A stretch of DNA of 45,024 nt from Alphaproteobacteria bacterium (GCA_016779005.1 JADHOL010000014.1:1-45024); one strand, 5' to 3'; counted from the stretch's first letter, positions 6,359 through 17,731 are shown. The notes: generated by a model from the letters alone, not told the origin. Program-made: numbers and translations.

Positions 6359-9025
6359 CTATTCCGGAGTTTCAGAATTTTCGTCTGTCGCGTCCTGTTC
6401 TATTTTTGCGTTTGGAGTGTCATCAGCTCCTGAATTGGACGTATCATCATCAGTGATGTCAGTCATTTCAATCTCGTCTGGGTTTTCACTCTCATCTTCT
6501 CTTACGATGGCAACAGAAACGACTTTTTCATCCTCAGCAAGCTCAAACAACCTTACGCCTTGTGTTTTTCGCCCCGTAATTCGGATATTATCACCATCAT
6601 TGCCATTAATTCTAATGCGTATAATCTGACCCGCAATAGTGACTAACATTATCTGATCAGTCTCAAACACGGTAAATGACGCAACAACACTGCCATTCCG
6701 CTTGCTAGTCTCTATATTCGCAACGCCAAGACCGCCTCGTCCTGTTTCGCGGTAATTAGTAACTTTTGTGCGCTTGCCATACCCATTCTCACAAATAGAT
6801 AGAACATATTCAGATGTTTCATCAGCAATAACACTCATCGATACAACATGATCATTGCCAAGCAATCTAATACCCCGAACGCCAGAGCTATCCCTGCCCT
6901 TAAAGACACGGATTTCATTTACAGAAAAGCGTATAGCCTTGCCATTATTAGAAGCAAGCATGATTTGGGCATCATCCTCACAAGTGGTAACGCCAATTAA
7001 TTTATCATTCTCAGCAAGCTTGATAGCAATTTTTCCATTACGCTTTATATTCACAAAATCATTAAGCTTATTACGCCTTATAGAACCAGACGAAGTTGCA
7101 AATAATATGTTTAAACTATCCCAACTTTCCTTATCCTGAGGCATTGGCATGACCGCTTGAATAGTTTCATCCTTTTCAATCGGCAATAAATTTACCATTG
7201 CTTTTCCAATAGATTGCGGTGAGCCCAGAGGCAGCCTGTAGCATTTAAGCTGATAAACCATTCCTTTTGAGGTAAAGAACAGAATTGGCGTATGCGTATT
7301 AGCAACAAACAGATTAGTGACAAAATCTGCGTCACGTGTTTTCATCCCTGCTCTGCCTTTGCCGCCACGACGTTGCGCTCTGTAATCGCTTAAAACAACA
7401 CGTTTTATGTAACCACGGTGGGATACAGTCACCACCATATCTTCTTGTTGAATGAGATCCTCATCATCCTGTTCGGCTAGCGAGTCTGAAATATGGGTGC
7501 GACGCGGGGAATCTAGCTTCTCTCTTACCTCATGAAACTCTTTCAAAATGATTTCTATCAATCTGTCTTTATGTGATAAAATATCTAAATATTCAGATAT
7601 CTTTACAGAGAGTTCTTGTGTTTCTTCTGCTAGCTTATCCTGCTCCATTCCTGTTAAACGTTGAAGCCTTAATTCTAAAATAGCGCGTGCTTGTGTTTCA
7701 GATAATCTATATTTTCCGTCAACAACCTCATGACCTAAATCATCAATTAGGGTAATAAACGGCGCGACTTGTTCTGCTGGCCAGTCTTCAGCCATAAGTG
7801 CTTCCCGAGCTGCTTCTGCTGTTGGCGCGGATCTGATCATTTGAATTATTTTATCAATTGAGGCAAGCGCAACCAGAAGACCTGCAAGTATATGTGCTCT
7901 ATCACGTGCTTTGTTAAGCAAGAAGCGCGTCCGCCTTACAACTACTTCCTCTCTGAACTCACAAAATGCCTGTAATACCTCCATCAAACTCATCTGCCCT
8001 GGTTTACCATTATTCATGGCAAGCATATTTACAGCAAAGCTAGTTTGTAGTCTTGAATGTCGATAAAGCTGGTTTAACACAACCTCGCCAGACCCATCCC
8101 GTTTGATTTCAATAACAACCCGCATTCCGTTTCTATCAGATTCGTCCCGAATGTCGGATATGCCTTCAATGATTTTATCGCGTACAAGCTCACCAATACG
8201 CTCCAGCAAAAGGGCTTTATTTACTTGATAAGGTATTTCATCAATAATAATAGCTTCTCTATCATTACCATAGGTGGTAACCGATGCCTTTGCGCGCATA
8301 ATAACTGAGCCACGGCCTGTCTTATAAGCATCATTAATGCCCTTGCGACCCATGATAAGTGCGCCTGTTGGAAAATCAGGGCCGGTCACAATTTCAAATA
8401 GTTCTTCTTCTGATAAATTAGGGTTCTTTAGCAATGCGATACACGCATCTATAACTTCATTTGGGTTATGGGGCGGGATGTTCGTTGCCATACCAACCGC
8501 TATTCCGCCAGCCCCATTTACAAGTATATTTGGGTATTCTGCTGGCAGGACAGAAGGCTCTAGCTGGGTTTCATCATAGTTTGATACGTAATTAACTGTG
8601 TCTTTATCAATATCTCTTAATAAGAACTCTGCGGGTCGTGCCAAGCGAGACTCAGTATAACGCATGGCGGCAGCTGAATCGCCGTCTACAGAACCAAAAT
8701 TACCTTGACCATCCACAAGGGGAAGCCGCATTGAAAATGGCTGTGCCATTCGCACCATAGCTTCATAAATAGAACTATCACCATGAGGGTGAAAATTACT
8801 TATCACATCTCCCACAATTCTTGCTGATTTTCGGTGTGGTTTAGTCCAATCATACCCACCTTCAATCATTGCATAGAGAATGCGCCTATGCACTGGTTTT
8901 AATCCGTCTCTTACATCAGGAAGGGCTCTTGATACAATTACACTCATGGCATAATCGAGGTAAGAGCTTCTCATCTCATCTGTAATGGAAACGCTATTTC
9001 CAGGTTGCTGCGGTAAATCTGTCAC
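6359..9025 (-). CDS. gyrA: DNA gyrase subunit A
   Basis: Breakage-reunion subunit of gyrase, which with GyrB introduces negative supercoils. The 888-aa chain has the winged-helix and tower domains, with catalytic Tyr123 in [10 protein letters not shown]. The quinolone-determining region [17 protein letters not shown] starts at residue 79, and the GyrA box QRRGGKG at 551–557 begins the DNA-wrapping C-terminal domain. An acidic tail follows. The position equivalent to E. coli Ser83 is Ser84, and that of Asp87 is Glu88. The start codon is GTG (9025–9023) with AAAGGT about 13 bases upstream. gyrA follows ssb after 177 bases and leads into coaD. Confidence 0.98.
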   Translation of the reverse strand: MTDLPQQPGNSVSITDEMRSSYLDYAMSVIVSRALPDVRDGLKPVHRRILYAMIEGGYDWTKPHRKSARIVGDVISNFHPHGDSSIYEAMVRMAQPFSMRLPLVDGQGNFGSVDGDSAAAMRYTESRLARPAEFLLRDIDKDTVNYVSNYDETQLEPSVLPAEYPNILVNGAGGIAVGMATNIPPHNPNEVIDACIALLKNPNLSEEELFEIVTGPDFPTGALIMGRKGINDAYKTGRGSVIMRAKASVTTYGNDREAIIIDEIPYQVNKALLLERIGELVRDKIIEGISDIRDESDRNGMRVVIEIKRDGSGEVVLNQLYRHSRLQTSFAVNMLAMNNGKPGQMSLMEVLQAFCEFREEVVVRRTRFLLNKARDRAHILAGLLVALASIDKIIQMIRSAPTAEAAREALMAEDWPAEQVAPFITLIDDLGHEVVDGKYRLSETQARAILELRLQRLTGMEQDKLAEETQELSVKISEYLDILSHKDRLIEIILKEFHEVREKLDSPRRTHISDSLAEQDDEDLIQQEDMVVTVSHRGYIKRVVLSDYRAQRRGGKGRAGMKTRDADFVTNLFVANTHTPILFFTSKGMVYQLKCYRLPLGSPQSIGKAMVNLLPIEKDETIQAVMPMPQDKESWDSLNILFATSSGSIRRNKLNDFVNIKRNGKIAIKLAENDKLIGVTTCEDDAQIMLASNNGKAIRFSVNEIRVFKGRDSSGVRGIRLLGNDHVVSMSVIADETSEYVLSICENGYGKRTKVTNYRETGRGGLGVANIETSKRNGSVVASFTVFETDQIMLVTIAGQIIRIRINGNDGDNIRITGRKTQGVRLFELAEDEKVVSVAIVREDESENPDEIEMTDITDDDTSNSGADDTPNAKIEQDATDENSETPE

Positions 9026-9142
9026 TATGTTTTTAAACCTTTTTATACTCTTTTAATCTGAGTATTTTTACTTTTTTTATTATATCACATTATCCATGAA
9101 AAACACTAGATATAGTTATGAACATGCAAGTCTCACACACTA

Positions 9143-9168
9143 TTTATGTTTTTGATTTATGTTTTTGA
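9143..9168. repeat. 13-bp exact tandem duplication between ssb and gyrA
   Basis: TTTATGTTTTTGA occurs twice back to back. It lies in the ssb–gyrA gap, which has no gene. It may be a slippage product or part of the gyrA leader. Confidence 0.5.
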
Positions 9169-9202
9169 TATACGGTTTTGTAACGCGTAAGAAATCAGCT
9201 AT

Positions 9203-9721
9203 TTAAAAGGGTATATCATCATCTAAATCATTCATTGGGGGCAATTGACTGCCGCCTGACGACTGACCAGAGGTTGGCGAATTTTGTGGTGAATTTTGGA
9301 GTGAGTCTTGCGAAGATTGATAGGGGTCGGATTGCATAGTATCACTGCCGCCTAGCTGCTGCGAATCCCCGCTGCCGCCAAGCAAGGTTAACTCCCCCTT
9401 AAAGCGGGATATAACTATTTCTGTTGTGTATTTTTCAACACCTTGCTGGTCTGTCCATTTGCGGGTTTGTAATTGTCCCTCAATATAAACAGTACTACCT
9501 TTTCGCAAATATTGCTCCGCAATCCTTGCTATGTTTTCATTGAAGATTACAACACGATGCCATTCGGTTTTTTCTCTCTGCTCGCCAGAGTTTCTATCCT
9601 TCCAACGCTCGGAGGTTGCAATTGATAAATTAACAATCTTATTGCCATCTTGCCTTGCTCTGACATCAGGGTCTCGTCCAAGATTGCCTAATAAGATAAC
9701 TTTATTTACACTTCCTGCCAT
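9203..9721 (-). CDS. ssb: Single-stranded DNA-binding protein
   Basis: Coats single-stranded DNA in replication, recombination and repair and recruits partners through its C-terminal tip. The 172-aa product has an OB fold in about residues 1–110 ([18 protein letters not shown]; the TEWHRVV strand; [11 protein letters not shown]). A Gly/Ser/Gln-rich linker and the canonical acidic tip DDDIPF follow. The start is ATG at 9721, with AGGAG in the upstream sequence (ggcaGGAGatact). It is divergent from uvrA across 171 bases, an arrangement seen in many proteobacteria and often damage-regulated. Confidence 0.97.
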   Translation of the reverse strand: MAGSVNKVILLGNLGRDPDVRARQDGNKIVNLSIATSERWKDRNSGEQREKTEWHRVVIFNENIARIAEQYLRKGSTVYIEGQLQTRKWTDQQGVEKYTTEIVISRFKGELTLLGGSGDSQQLGGSDTMQSDPYQSSQDSLQNSPQNSPTSGQSSGGSQLPPMNDLDDDIPF

Positions 9722-9804
9722 TAGTATCTCCTGCCATAGATGATAGATTGCAATTTTTAAAAACTGGGCTATTTAAATTAATGTGAATTAAGGTATTAAA
9801 ACCG

Positions 9805-9818
9805 TAACTCGTGAGTTA
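9805..9818. promoter_or_regulatory. 14-bp palindrome in the ssb/uvrA divergent control region
   Basis: TAACTC-GT-GAGTTA has two perfect 6-bp arms and sits midway between the two start codons, where a shared operator would be expected. It matches neither the alphaproteobacterial LexA box (GAAC-N7-GAAC / GTTC-N7-GTTC) nor the enterobacterial box. Confidence 0.35.
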
Positions 9819-9892
9819 AAAAGACACTCAAAACTATAGAACTTAATTTAACAGAATTAATTAAGAATGTAACTTAAAAACATTGGTAAGCT

Positions 9893-12757
9893 ATGACAGA
9901 GATCAGCAGAAAAATTAGTGTTCGCGGCGCAAGAGAACATAATCTAAATAATATAAACCTTGATATCCCGCGTGATAAGCTAATTGTATTTACAGGCCTG
10001 TCAGGATCTGGAAAATCATCCCTCGCTTTTGATACAATATATGCCGAAGGTCAGAGAAGGTATGTGGAATCCCTGTCTGCTTATGCAAGACAGTTTTTAG
10101 AGATGATGCAAAAACCAGATGTTGATTTAATCGAGGGCTTATCCCCTGCTATTTCAATAGAACAAAAGACAACATCACGTAACCCGCGCTCAACCGTGGG
10201 CACTGTAACTGAAATTTATGATTATATGCGCTTATTATGGGCCCGTGTTGGCATTCCCTACTCTCCTGCCACTGGATTACCCATTAAATCACAAACAGTC
10301 TCCCAGATGGTTGATACCGTGCTGGAGATGCCAGATAATAGCAGATTAATGTTATTATCGCCTGTCGTAAGAGGCCGAAAAGGCGAATATAAAAAAGAAC
10401 TTGCTGGATTTCTTCAAAAAGGGTTTAGCCGAGTTCGAATTGATGGCGCGTTATATGATTTGGACGCAACTCCTTCACTCGATAAAAAGAAAAAGCATGA
10501 TATTGAAATTGTAATAGACAGGATAGTGCTTAAAGGCGACGTTGATACGCTTGCTACAAGATTAGCAGATTCATTGGAAATTACATTATCCCTTTCTGAC
10601 GGTCTTGCGTATGTACAAGATGTAGCAACAGACAAACAAATCGTGTTTTCGGCAAAATTTGCCTGTCCAGTATCCGGGTTTACGATTGATGAAATTGAAC
10701 CTAGATTATTCTCCTTTAACAACCCGTTTGGAGCCTGTCCTTCATGCGATGGATTAGGAGTAAGCAGTCACTTTGACGAACAACTCATTGTGCCAAGCAA
10801 AAGCAAAAGCCTTCGCGATGGAGCGATTGCGCCTTGGGCCAATTCTTCATCCAAATATTACTTACAAACGCTTCAATCGCTTGCCAAACAATTTGGGTTT
10901 TCAATAGAGGTTGCGTTTAGCGAACTCCCTACTGTTTTTCAAGACATAATTTTACATGGCAGTGGCGATCAGAGTGTAGAGATGGTCTATGATGATGGGC
11001 TTCGATCTTATAAAACACGCAAACCGTTTGAGGGTATTATTCCAAATCTAGCTCGTCGATATCGAGAAACTGATTCCAACTGGGTGCGAGAAGAGCTGGA
11101 AAAATACCGAACTGTCCAGCCCTGTGATGCTTGCACAGGAAAGCGTCTAAAGCCAGAATCCCTTGCTGTAAAAATAGTCAATAAAGACATATCTGATATT
11201 GCCGCACTTTCTATCGGAGATGCGGTCATGTGGTTTCAAGAAATATCTAATTCGCTGACCGCAAAAGAGCAGGAGATTGCATCCCGTATTCTAAAAGAAA
11301 TAAACGAGCGGCTTGGTTTTTTGAATAATGTAGGATTAAATTATTTAAATTTGTCTAGAAACTCTGGGACATTATCTGGCGGCGAATCACAACGTATACG
11401 ACTTGCCTCGCAAATTGGAAGCGGACTTACTGGCGTTCTTTATGTGCTTGATGAGCCCTCTATTGGATTGCATCAAAGAGATAATGACAGGCTTCTTGGA
11501 ACACTTACGAGGCTCCGTGATTTGGGAAATACAGTGATTGTGGTTGAGCATGATGAAGATGCTATTCGTTCCGCTGATTTTGTGGTTGATATTGGACCTG
11601 GAGCCGGCATTCATGGCGGATATGTGATTGCATCTGGAACGGCTGAGACTATTATGAGTGTTCCTGATTCAATCACTGGGCAATATTTATCAGGCATAAA
11701 ACAAATAGCCATCCCCAATAAGCGCAGAAAAATAAACAAAAAGCGCATTTTATCTATCGTCAAGGCAAGTGGAAATAATCTGCGTTCTGTAACAGTTGAT
11801 CTCCCCCTTGGGATACTTGTTTGTGTGAGCGGTGTATCAGGTAGCGGCAAATCTACCTTGATATTAGAAACGTTATGGAAAACACTGGCACGCGATTTAC
11901 ATCGGGCACGTGAAATACCGTCAAGCTGCGAGAAAATTGAGGGAATACATCATCTTGATAAGGTGGTCGATATAGATCAATCCCCAATTGGAAGAACTCC
12001 TCGCTCTAACCCTGCTACCTATACTGGCGCCTTTACGCCAATCCGCGAATGGTTTTCTGGATTACCAGAATCAAAGGTAAGAGGATATGCCCCTGGTCGG
12101 TTTTCATTTAATGTTAAGGGCGGGCGGTGCGAGAGTTGTCAGGGAGATGGCGTTATTAAAATTGAGATGCATTTCCTGCCTGATGTTTATGTGACGTGCG
12201 ATGTTTGTAAGGGTAAGAGATACAACAGAGAGACATTAGAAATTAAATTTAAAGGCAATTCAATCGCTGATATATTGGATATGAGCATTGAGGATGGGGT
12301 TAGGTTTTTCTCCGCTGTTCCCTCTATTCGAGAAAAGCTAGAGACCATGTTGCGAGTGGGTTTGGGGTATGTAAAAATCGGACAGCAGGCAACGACACTT
12401 TCAGGCGGGGAAGCGCAGCGCGTTAAATTATCCAAAGAGCTATCCAGAAGAGCCACTGGCAAAACAGTCTATATTCTGGACGAGCCTACCACTGGATTAC
12501 ATTTCGAGGATATTGCCAAACTGTTAGAGGTACTCCAAGAATTAGTTGATAATGGAAATAGCGTTATTATTATTGAACATAATCTAGATGTTATTAAAAC
12601 AGCAGATTGGGTAATTGATTTAGGGCCTGAGGGCGGTGTGGGCGGCGGCCAAATTACAGCCGTGGGAACACCAGAACAAATAGCAGAACATCCTGATTCT
12701 TATACCGGTCACTATTTAAAGCGGCTATTATCAGTACAACATGAACAGGCAAGCTGA
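9893..12757 (+). CDS. uvrA: UvrABC excinuclease subunit A
   Basis: Damage-recognition ATPase of nucleotide excision repair; a dimer that loads UvrB at lesions. The 954-aa chain has two ABC modules. The first Walker A is GLSGSGKSS (35–43) and the second is GVSGSGKST in the C-terminal half. Both LSGGE signatures are present ([12 protein letters not shown] and [12 protein letters not shown]). Cysteine pairs for the zinc modules are visible (CPSCDG...CDACTGKR and CESCQG...CDVCKGKR). The ATG at 9893 starts the family-typical segment [11 protein letters not shown]. The stop TGA overlaps the trmFO ATG by one base, so the two genes are translationally coupled. Confidence 0.98.
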   Translation: MTEISRKISVRGAREHNLNNINLDIPRDKLIVFTGLSGSGKSSLAFDTIYAEGQRRYVESLSAYARQFLEMMQKPDVDLIEGLSPAISIEQKTTSRNPRSTVGTVTEIYDYMRLLWARVGIPYSPATGLPIKSQTVSQMVDTVLEMPDNSRLMLLSPVVRGRKGEYKKELAGFLQKGFSRVRIDGALYDLDATPSLDKKKKHDIEIVIDRIVLKGDVDTLATRLADSLEITLSLSDGLAYVQDVATDKQIVFSAKFACPVSGFTIDEIEPRLFSFNNPFGACPSCDGLGVSSHFDEQLIVPSKSKSLRDGAIAPWANSSSKYYLQTLQSLAKQFGFSIEVAFSELPTVFQDIILHGSGDQSVEMVYDDGLRSYKTRKPFEGIIPNLARRYRETDSNWVREELEKYRTVQPCDACTGKRLKPESLAVKIVNKDISDIAALSIGDAVMWFQEISNSLTAKEQEIASRILKEINERLGFLNNVGLNYLNLSRNSGTLSGGESQRIRLASQIGSGLTGVLYVLDEPSIGLHQRDNDRLLGTLTRLRDLGNTVIVVEHDEDAIRSADFVVDIGPGAGIHGGYVIASGTAETIMSVPDSITGQYLSGIKQIAIPNKRRKINKKRILSIVKASGNNLRSVTVDLPLGILVCVSGVSGSGKSTLILETLWKTLARDLHRAREIPSSCEKIEGIHHLDKVVDIDQSPIGRTPRSNPATYTGAFTPIREWFSGLPESKVRGYAPGRFSFNVKGGRCESCQGDGVIKIEMHFLPDVYVTCDVCKGKRYNRETLEIKFKGNSIADILDMSIEDGVRFFSAVPSIREKLETMLRVGLGYVKIGQQATTLSGGEAQRVKLSKELSRRATGKTVYILDEPTTGLHFEDIAKLLEVLQELVDNGNSVIIIEHNLDVIKTADWVIDLGPEGGVGGGQITAVGTPEQIAEHPDSYTGHYLKRLLSVQHEQAS

Positions 12758-14100
12758 TGAGTTCTGAATTACATATTATTGGCGGGGGTCTTGCTGGAAC
12801 AGAGGCCGCATGGCAGGCCGCTAGCCTTGGAATAGAGGTCGTTTTATATGAAATGCGTCCTACTCGAAAAACAGAAGTTCATAAGACAGAAACACTTGCT
12901 GAGCTTGTGTGTTCTAATTCATTTCGCTCTGATGACCATCAATCAAATGCAGTAGGCGTTTTGCATCAAGAAATGCGAATGATGAATTCTCTAATTATGC
13001 AAATAGCTGATTTATATAAAGTCCCTGCTGGCGGTGCTTTAGCGGTAGATAGAGAATTATTTGCACGTGAGGTGGAACATCGCATAGCCTCTCATCCCAA
13101 CATAACCCTAAAAAGAGAAGAGATTACATCCTTAGATAATCCTGATTGGGAAAATATAATAATCGCTACAGGCCCCCTAACAGCTGAGCCACTAGCAGAG
13201 GCTATAAAAGCTAAAACAGGAGAAGCAGATTTAGCCTTTTTTGATGCTATTGCGCCTATTGTTTATTTTGAAACCATAAATATGGATATTGCATGGTTTC
13301 AATCACGCTATGATAAGGGGGATGGCAAAGACTATATTAATTGCCCCATGAACAAATCTCAGTATGAAGCATTTATTGAAGCTCTTAATGCTGGGGATAA
13401 GATGATGTTTAAAGAATGGGAAGAAAACACCCCCTATTTTGATGGCTGTATGCCAATAGAGATAATGGCCTCCAGAGGTCCAGAGACATTACGCTTTGGC
13501 CCGATGAAGCCAGTTGGACTTACCAATGCACATGATAAATCACGGCCCTATGCTGTGGTGCAATTGCGTCAGGATAATAAGCTTGGAAGCTTATTTAATA
13601 TTGTTGGGTTTCAGACAAAGCTAAAATATGCTGAGCAAACTAGAATATTTAGAATGATACCAGGGCTAGAAGAGGCAGAGTTTGCACGTCTTGGCGGATT
13701 ACACAGAAACACCTTTATTAATACCCCTCGTCTTCTGGACGCCCAGCTGCGTTTAAGATCATATCCCAAAATTAGGTTTGCAGGCCAGATCACAGGTGTT
13801 GAAGGCTATGTAGAATCTGCTGCAATTGGCGGCATGGCAGGCAAAATGGCAGCTTATGAGATATTGGCAAAGCAGTGGCATTCGCCGCCAGAGGATACAG
13901 CTCATGGTGCTCTTTTAACACATCTAACAAGTGGGGCAGTCAGTGATAGTTTTCAGCCTATGAATGTGAATTTTGGACTGTTTCCGCCCCTTTTAAACGC
14001 AGATAACAAATCCAGAAAACTAAGAGGACGAGATAGAAAAGCGGCTTATGCTTCACGCTCTCTATCCAGTATGGAACAGTTTTTAGAAGTACAAAGCTGA
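12757..14100 (+). CDS. trmFO: Folate/FAD-dependent tRNA (uracil-54-C5)-methyltransferase
   Basis: Makes ribothymidine at position 54 of the tRNA T-loop using methylene-tetrahydrofolate and FADH2. The 447-aa protein opens with the FAD-binding motif [15 protein letters not shown]. It carries conserved blocks such as [13 protein letters not shown], the [12 protein letters not shown] segment, GFQTKLKY and [16 protein letters not shown]. It starts inside the uvrA stop codon and ends TGA-TAG, four bases before the end of the convergent gene at 14105. Confidence 0.97.
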   Translation: MSSELHIIGGGLAGTEAAWQAASLGIEVVLYEMRPTRKTEVHKTETLAELVCSNSFRSDDHQSNAVGVLHQEMRMMNSLIMQIADLYKVPAGGALAVDRELFAREVEHRIASHPNITLKREEITSLDNPDWENIIIATGPLTAEPLAEAIKAKTGEADLAFFDAIAPIVYFETINMDIAWFQSRYDKGDGKDYINCPMNKSQYEAFIEALNAGDKMMFKEWEENTPYFDGCMPIEIMASRGPETLRFGPMKPVGLTNAHDKSRPYAVVQLRQDNKLGSLFNIVGFQTKLKYAEQTRIFRMIPGLEEAEFARLGGLHRNTFINTPRLLDAQLRLRSYPKIRFAGQITGVEGYVESAAIGGMAGKMAAYEILAKQWHSPPEDTAHGALLTHLTSGAVSDSFQPMNVNFGLFPPLLNADNKSRKLRGRDRKAAYASRSLSSMEQFLEVQS

Positions 14101-14104
14101 TAGG

Positions 14105-14746
14105 CTATTTTACAGTGAGCACATGCCAGAATAAACGAAGTGGTAATAGTGTGTGATTGGCTAATTTATTCTTGCCAGATAACGTATTAGATAAATAGAC
14201 AAGATGTGTACAAGATTTGATAAAACCATCTTTTGATTTCATCGTGTGTGGTATATTTAATTCGCTCTTTGTTATAGTGTTATTATTTTCTATTGGATAA
14301 TATAATATTTCTGCTAGCAGGGATCCTATTTCAGATACTGAACCATCGATATTAGCACCTGTTATCGCATAGTAATATTCAAATACTAGCCCCCAACAAT
14401 GCTTTAGATGTTGCTTTGGATTTTCTTCAAATGTAGCTTCCTGAAACCCTTCAAGTATAAGAAGAAGCGTTTCTTTATTAATAGCTCCGCTATCTATGTG
14501 GTGGATTATTCTATCTGAAAGCGGACTATTTTGGCGTTGCAAATCTCTTATGCACTCTATCCACCATTGAACACGAATGGTTTTTAACATCTGTTCTGAT
14601 GGCTGTATTACAGCCTCTGTTAGCTGACATGATAAAGACAGAATATCCTGCAGAACAGGCTGATTAGATAGTGGGGCAAAAGAGGTGCATAGATAAAGGG
14701 GATAGCTTAACGCCCTTAATTCTGATTGTCCGGCGCGTACACTCAT
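14105..14746 (-). CDS. Squalene/phytoene synthase-like protein (NDUFAF6-like)
   Basis: All-helical protein (213 aa) related to the squalene/phytoene synthase fold. The best landmark is IRVQWWIEC at about residues 56–64, matching the family's MRLxWWRDxx helix. The Asp-rich DxxxD prenyl-diphosphate motifs are not seen, so it is probably not a true synthase. It belongs with NDUFAF6-type proteins, which in mitochondria act in respiratory complex I assembly. At 213 aa it is shorter than the roughly 270–280 aa I expect, so the C-terminus may be trimmed. It lies 8 bases after the Mth938 gene at the end of the yajC–secD–secF operon. The bacterial function is unproven. Confidence 0.7.
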   Translation of the reverse strand: MSVRAGQSELRALSYPLYLCTSFAPLSNQPVLQDILSLSCQLTEAVIQPSEQMLKTIRVQWWIECIRDLQRQNSPLSDRIIHHIDSGAINKETLLLILEGFQEATFEENPKQHLKHCWGLVFEYYYAITGANIDGSVSEIGSLLAEILYYPIENNNTITKSELNIPHTMKSKDGFIKSCTHLVYLSNTLSGKNKLANHTLLPLRLFWHVLTVK

Positions 14747-14754
14747 AAATCAGT

Positions 14755-15189
14755 TCACGGAATTGCTATCAAGCAAGATACGACTTGTCTTCCTTCGGAT
14801 AACAGAACATTCCAAGTGCGGCATGCAGATGAGGTGGACATAATATCAACACCGATTGCCTGGTGCTTGAAATAATCTCTTATCGGCTGATATAAATGGG
14901 TTGGGTTACCACCTACGCCAATTAAAACCATATCTGGTTTTACGATAGTTAGATGAGGCTCAAACAGCTCATGCGAAAGCTGGGATGCATCAGATACAGG
15001 ACAGGTATGAATTTCTCTTGGATGTAGAATTATACTGCCAGTAACAAACGCGTCATTTACCTGAAAGCCGCCACCAGCATAGCCGCGCAGTAGCTTTAAT
15101 TTACCATCAGTCTCAAAACTTTGAACCGTAATAATTTTATCAATCGGCGCATTAGAGGGCGCATTAGGCGAGGCCATGATATCGCTCAC
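14755..15189 (-). CDS. Mth938-like domain protein (NDUFAF3-like)
   Basis: Small DUF498/Mth938-fold protein, 144 aa. It shows the family's LLRGYAGGGFQVN, the central PDMVLIGVGGNP and the strongly conserved end SSACRTWNVLLSEGRQVVSCLI. The human homologue NDUFAF3 is a complex I assembly factor; the bacterial role is unknown. Its ATG overlaps the secF stop by four bases (ATGA), so it is translationally coupled to secF. It is followed 8 bases later by the NDUFAF6-like gene. Confidence 0.85.
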   Translation of the reverse strand: MSDIMASPNAPSNAPIDKIITVQSFETDGKLKLLRGYAGGGFQVNDAFVTGSIILHPREIHTCPVSDASQLSHELFEPHLTIVKPDMVLIGVGGNPTHLYQPIRDYFKHQAIGVDIMSTSSACRTWNVLLSEGRQVVSCLIAIP

Positions 15190-16124
15190 TCTTCAAATTC
15201 TGGCTTTGGTATGTCTGCAGTATCATCCCCGCTCCTATTAAGAGCGACATAGGTAAGCACCCCTGCTGCAATAAAAATCGAGGAATAGGTTCCTATTAAA
15301 ACACCCCATAGCATGGCAGCCGCAAAATCAAGCAAAACAGGTCCACCAAAGACCATGATTGCAATTAACGCAAGCGCCGTTGTAACAGAAGTCATCACTG
15401 TTCTGGATAATGTCTCATTCAATGACTTATTGATGATATCATTTTGTTCCCAGCTTTTATACCTTCTGAAGTTTTCGCGTATTCTGTCAAATACAACAAC
15501 TGTATCATTTATTGAATATCCCGCAATCGTAAGAATAGCCGCGATTGTGGCAAGGTTAAATTCGAATGAGGTAAGTGAGAAAAATCCGATTGTGGATATA
15601 ACATCATGGCTTAATGCTAGAATAGCAGCGATGGAATACTGCCATTCAAATCTAAACCATATATATATCATTATCGCCGCAAGCGCGCTTACGACTGCTA
15701 AAATCCCTTTTTGAGTTAACTCAGCACCAATTGTAGGCCCAACAAACTCTGTCCTTCTTACCGTATAACCGTCCGAAATCAGGGCATTTACTTCTTTTAT
15801 AACTTGCACTTGTGCTTGCTCATCCCCTTCTTGTTTCTGAATACGGATAAGCACCTCATCTTCAGCTCCAAACAATTGAATAGACACCTCTCCAAAGGAC
15901 ATCTCTCCAAGCTCAGCGCGCAATCTTTGAACATCAGCGCTGCCTTGCTTTGATTTTGCCTCAATCAAAATACCGCCTTTGAAATCAATACCAAGATTCA
16001 AACCCTGATATAAAAAAGAGCCAACAGACAGCGCTATCAATATGGCCGAGAAAACAAACCCGAATTTAAATAGATTTAAAAACGGAAATGAGGAATTATC
16101 TGGAATTAATTTTAACCTAAACAT
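15186..16124 (-). CDS. secF: Protein translocase subunit SecF
   Basis: With SecD it uses the proton gradient to help SecYEG pull proteins across the inner membrane. The 312-aa length is typical. TM1 is followed by GIDFKGGILIEA and a periplasmic domain, then five more membrane segments with AGYSINDTVVVFDRIREN, the conserved SecF motif in TM4–TM5. It begins 14 bases after the secD stop and overlaps the Mth938 gene at its end. Confidence 0.97.
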   Translation of the reverse strand: MFRLKLIPDNSSFPFLNLFKFGFVFSAILIALSVGSFLYQGLNLGIDFKGGILIEAKSKQGSADVQRLRAELGEMSFGEVSIQLFGAEDEVLIRIQKQEGDEQAQVQVIKEVNALISDGYTVRRTEFVGPTIGAELTQKGILAVVSALAAIMIYIWFRFEWQYSIAAILALSHDVISTIGFFSLTSFEFNLATIAAILTIAGYSINDTVVVFDRIRENFRRYKSWEQNDIINKSLNETLSRTVMTSVTTALALIAIMVFGGPVLLDFAAAMLWGVLIGTYSSIFIAAGVLTYVALNRSGDDTADIPKPEFEE

Positions 16125-16138
16125 CCTTTAAAATATCC

Positions 16139-17680
16139 TTAAATCACAAGTGTTTTGGGTTTTTTTGCATTTATCCAGAGCACGATTAAAAATCTGGTAA
16201 ACAAGATAGCGGTGAATAAAGAGGTTATAATGCCAATGCCAAGCGTTACAGAAAAACCACGAACAGGGCCAGAACCAAAGATATACAATAAAATAGAGGC
16301 GATGAGCGTTGTTAAATTAGCATCCATAATGGTTGAAATCGCGCGTGAATAACCAGCTTTGATAGCGTCTCTTACGCCCCTGCCTCTGCGAAGCTCCTCT
16401 CTTATTCTCTCAAAAATAAGAACGTTGGAATCAACAGCCATTCCCATTGTTAATACAATACCTGCAATGCCTGGAAGTGTCAGCGTTGCTTGGATAAGGG
16501 ATAAAGCGCCCAGAATAAGCATAAGGTTTACCAGTAATCCAGCAGAAGCCATCGCGCCATAGATACCGTAGCTAAGCACAATATAAAAGATAACAAGAAT
16601 AATACCAACTATTGCTGCTATTTGACCTGCTGCTATAGAATCTGCCCCGAGCCCTGGTCCAATAGACCTTTCTTCTAAAACGGTTAGAGGAGCTGGTAAT
16701 GCACCTGCTCTTAAAACAAGGGCAAGGTCGTTGCTTTCCTGAATTGAAAAATCGCCTGTTATTTGTCCATTAGCAAATATCTGCGCCCTAATTGTTGGTG
16801 CAGAGACAACCTCATTATCAAGTATAATCGCAAATGGGCGTCCAATATTGCTGCCGGTTACAGTTGCAAACTTTTTTGCACCTATCGAATTAAGAGAGAA
16901 ATTTATGGCTGGACTATTATTTTGATCAAACCCAGCAGAGGCTGTTTCTAACATATCTCCGCTTACCATAACCCGTTTCTCAACCACATAAGATTGACCA
17001 TCATTACTTGCAGATTCAAGTAACACAGAACCAGGTGGCACCCGGCCGCTTGATTTTGCTTCTGCACCGGTAATTCTCATATCTACGAGCTGAAATGTCA
17101 GACGAGCTGTTCTACCAAGAAGCGCTTTTACACGCTCAGGATCATCGATACCTGGCACTTGAACAAGTATTCTGTCGACACCCTGTCTTTGAATTACAGG
17201 CTCTTTAGTACCGTCAGGGTCTAATCTTCGGCGGATAATTTCAATAGCCTGTTCCACCGTTCGCGATTGCAGCTCTAAAAATCCGCTATCACTAAACGCA
17301 ATTATTGTGGTGCCTGCTTGTGTTCCTACAACAAAATCATCATCAAATTCAGATAATACCGTATCGCGTATGGATGCATCACCCTCATCACGAAGCGAAA
17401 AGCTAACCGAATTCTCATCAGATGTAAGAGACTTAAACCTGACTTTCTCTTCTCTGAATGAAATTCGGATACCCTCTGCAATATCGCTTAATCGCTCTGT
17501 TACAACAGCATTAATATCTGTGCGAAGCAACAGATGCGAGCCACCTCGCAAGTCCAAACCTAGATTTACTGATTTTCCCGGATAAAATGGAACCGAAACC
17601 ACATTGGGCAATGCCGCAAGTAACCCTGCTAAACATACGATTAGAATAACCAAGCGTTTCCACGCTTCAAATTGTAACAT
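16139..17680 (-). CDS. secD: Protein translocase subunit SecD
   Basis: Partner of SecF in the SecDF proton-driven translocation motor. The 513-aa protein has an N-terminal membrane segment and GLDLRGGSHLLLRTD leading into periplasmic domain P1. RRRLDPDGTKEPVIQRQG and RILVQVPG are the conserved P1 base. The C-terminal six-helix bundle carries TMGMAVDSNVLIFERIREE, which holds the proton-relay Asp. It follows yajC after 51 bases and precedes secF by 14. Confidence 0.97.
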   Translation of the reverse strand: MLQFEAWKRLVILIVCLAGLLAALPNVVSVPFYPGKSVNLGLDLRGGSHLLLRTDINAVVTERLSDIAEGIRISFREEKVRFKSLTSDENSVSFSLRDEGDASIRDTVLSEFDDDFVVGTQAGTTIIAFSDSGFLELQSRTVEQAIEIIRRRLDPDGTKEPVIQRQGVDRILVQVPGIDDPERVKALLGRTARLTFQLVDMRITGAEAKSSGRVPPGSVLLESASNDGQSYVVEKRVMVSGDMLETASAGFDQNNSPAINFSLNSIGAKKFATVTGSNIGRPFAIILDNEVVSAPTIRAQIFANGQITGDFSIQESNDLALVLRAGALPAPLTVLEERSIGPGLGADSIAAGQIAAIVGIILVIFYIVLSYGIYGAMASAGLLVNLMLILGALSLIQATLTLPGIAGIVLTMGMAVDSNVLIFERIREELRRGRGVRDAIKAGYSRAISTIMDANLTTLIASILLYIFGSGPVRGFSVTLGIGIITSLFTAILFTRFLIVLWINAKKPKTLVI

Positions 17681-17731
17681 CTGTGCCCCTCAAATTAAAA
17701 TTAGATGTTTTTCAAAACAACTATTCATATT

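Noticed and set aside
9840-9860. LexA box between ssb and uvrA (GAAC ... GAAT)
   Set aside because: The spacer is 11 bases and the second half-site is imperfect; the consensus needs GAAC-N7-GAAC.
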